Positions 5,651 to 6,136 of a stretch of DNA of 6,136 nt are shown one piece after another (position 1 is the stretch's first letter; each line of letters starts with the position of its first letter). A program made the translations under genes and the position numbers. The notes beneath the pieces are model-generated. The model searched no databases and was not told where the DNA came from. It saw only the letters and a program-made list of their open reading frames with translations. The stretch spans positions 1-6,136 of the forward strand of contig JAGOUB010000059.1 of NCBI GenBank assembly GCA_018061525.1, written 5' to 3'. Source of the stretch: Candidatus Peribacteraceae bacterium (lineage in GTDB: Bacteria; Patescibacteriota; Gracilibacteria; Peribacterales; Peribacteraceae).

Positions 5651-6136
5651 TCAGATCTCCCGATAGATCTCCGCGCCCTCTTTCAGGAACTCCACCGCCT
5701 TCTCCCGCATCCCCTCGGCCAGTGCTGCCTCGACGTCGTCCAGGCGATGGGCCTCGGCGTAGTCGCGCACCTCCTGGGTGATGCGCATGGAGCAGAAGTG
5801 GGGGCCGCACATGGAGCAGAAGTGGGCGACTTTGTGGGCCTCGTGGGGCATGGTCTCGTCGTGGTACTCGCGGGCGCGTTCGGGATCCAGGGAGAGGTTG
5901 AACTGGTCCTCCCAGCGGAACTCGAAGCGGGCCTTGGAGAGAGCGTTGTCACGCAGCTGGGCGCCGGGCAGGCCCTTGGCCAGGTCGGCGCCGTGAGCGG
6001 CGATCTTGTAGGCGATGATGCCGTCGCGCACGTCCTGATTGTTGGGCAGGCCCAGATGTTCCTTGGGGGTGACGTAGCAGAGCATGGCGGTACCGTACCA
6101 GCCGATGTTGGCGGCGCCCATGGCGGAGGTGAGGTG
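5651..6136 (-). CDS. thiC: Phosphomethylpyrimidine synthase ThiC, C-terminal part
   Basis: The last 161 residues of ThiC are visible; the gene enters from the right edge with its 5' part outside the window. ThiC is a radical-SAM enzyme of the cytoplasm that rearranges 5-aminoimidazole ribotide to hydroxymethylpyrimidine phosphate for thiamin synthesis. The diagnostic features are HLTSAMGAANIGWYGTAML at the edge, CYVTPKEHLGLPN, and the cluster-binding CSMCGPHFC (CX2CX4C, codons between 5792 and 5818) near the C-terminus, where ThiC carries its unusual iron-sulfur motif. The end EGAEIYREI is a normal ThiC C-terminus, so the gene is not broken at its 3' end. The ATG at 6119-6121 is internal (in a conserved stretch) and not a start. 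The gene lies on the same strand as the defence module, 236 bases upstream of it. Confidence 0.97.
   Translation of the reverse strand, partial: HLTSAMGAANIGWYGTAMLCYVTPKEHLGLPNNQDVRDGIIAYKIAAHGADLAKGLPGAQLRDNALSKARFEFRWEDQFNLSLDPERAREYHDETMPHEAHKVAHFCSMCGPHFCSMRITQEVRDYAEAHRLDDVEAALAEGMREKAVEFLKEGAEIYREI

Noticed and set aside
5607..5654. Three CTGAGC hexamers (minus strand) near the thiC stop, plus a fourth at 2347-2352 ahead of the methylase
   Set aside because: Spacing is irregular, one copy overlaps thiC coding sequence, and the 9-base match GCTGAGCAT shared by the two gaps is within what chance could give for two regions of about 200 bases.
1..6136. CRISPR array, tRNA, rRNA or insertion sequence
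   Set aside because: No regularly spaced repeats, no cloverleaf-like tRNA sequence and no transposase or terminal inverted repeats were seen on either strand.

Overview
The window is a stretch of GC-rich chromosome with every convincing gene on the minus strand, so transcription runs from right to left. The right edge carries the 3' end of thiC, a thiamin biosynthesis housekeeping gene. The ThiC sequence and the GC-rich third codon positions suggest a proteobacterium, perhaps a gammaproteobacterium of the purple sulfur kind. The taxonomic guess is inference from impression, not from an alignment.

Downstream of thiC, after a 236-base non-coding stretch, lies a compact three-gene operon with the layout of an ABC-three-component (ABC-3C) conflict system. 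First comes an Mrr-like PD-(D/E)xK nuclease fused to an ABC-3C C-terminal domain. Next is a 78-residue middle component that overlaps it by 8 bases. Last is a 598-residue DUF2326-type ABC ATPase with a long coiled coil, starting 2 bases after the middle component. The tight overlaps indicate translational coupling and a fixed ratio of products.

After a 195-base gap that contains a perfect 9-bp inverted repeat just ahead of the next start codon, there is a 705-residue type I-like (HsdM family) adenine-N6 DNA methyltransferase. Its last 35 or so residues read like the opening of a type I specificity (HsdS) target-recognition domain and then stop. The gene therefore looks like a methylase-specificity fusion cut off at the start of its recognition domain. 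The last 119 bases are AT-richer and end with a good ribosome-binding site and the first eight codons of another gene that runs off the window.

Taken together this is a defence-type module placed behind thiC. An ATPase sensor or motor, its small adaptor and a nuclease effector sit beside a methylase that could mark self DNA. No HsdR-type restriction subunit and no complete HsdS are visible, although the left edge is open and they could lie beyond it. Whether the methylase and the ABC-3C trio form one system or two neighbouring ones cannot be settled from the sequence alone.
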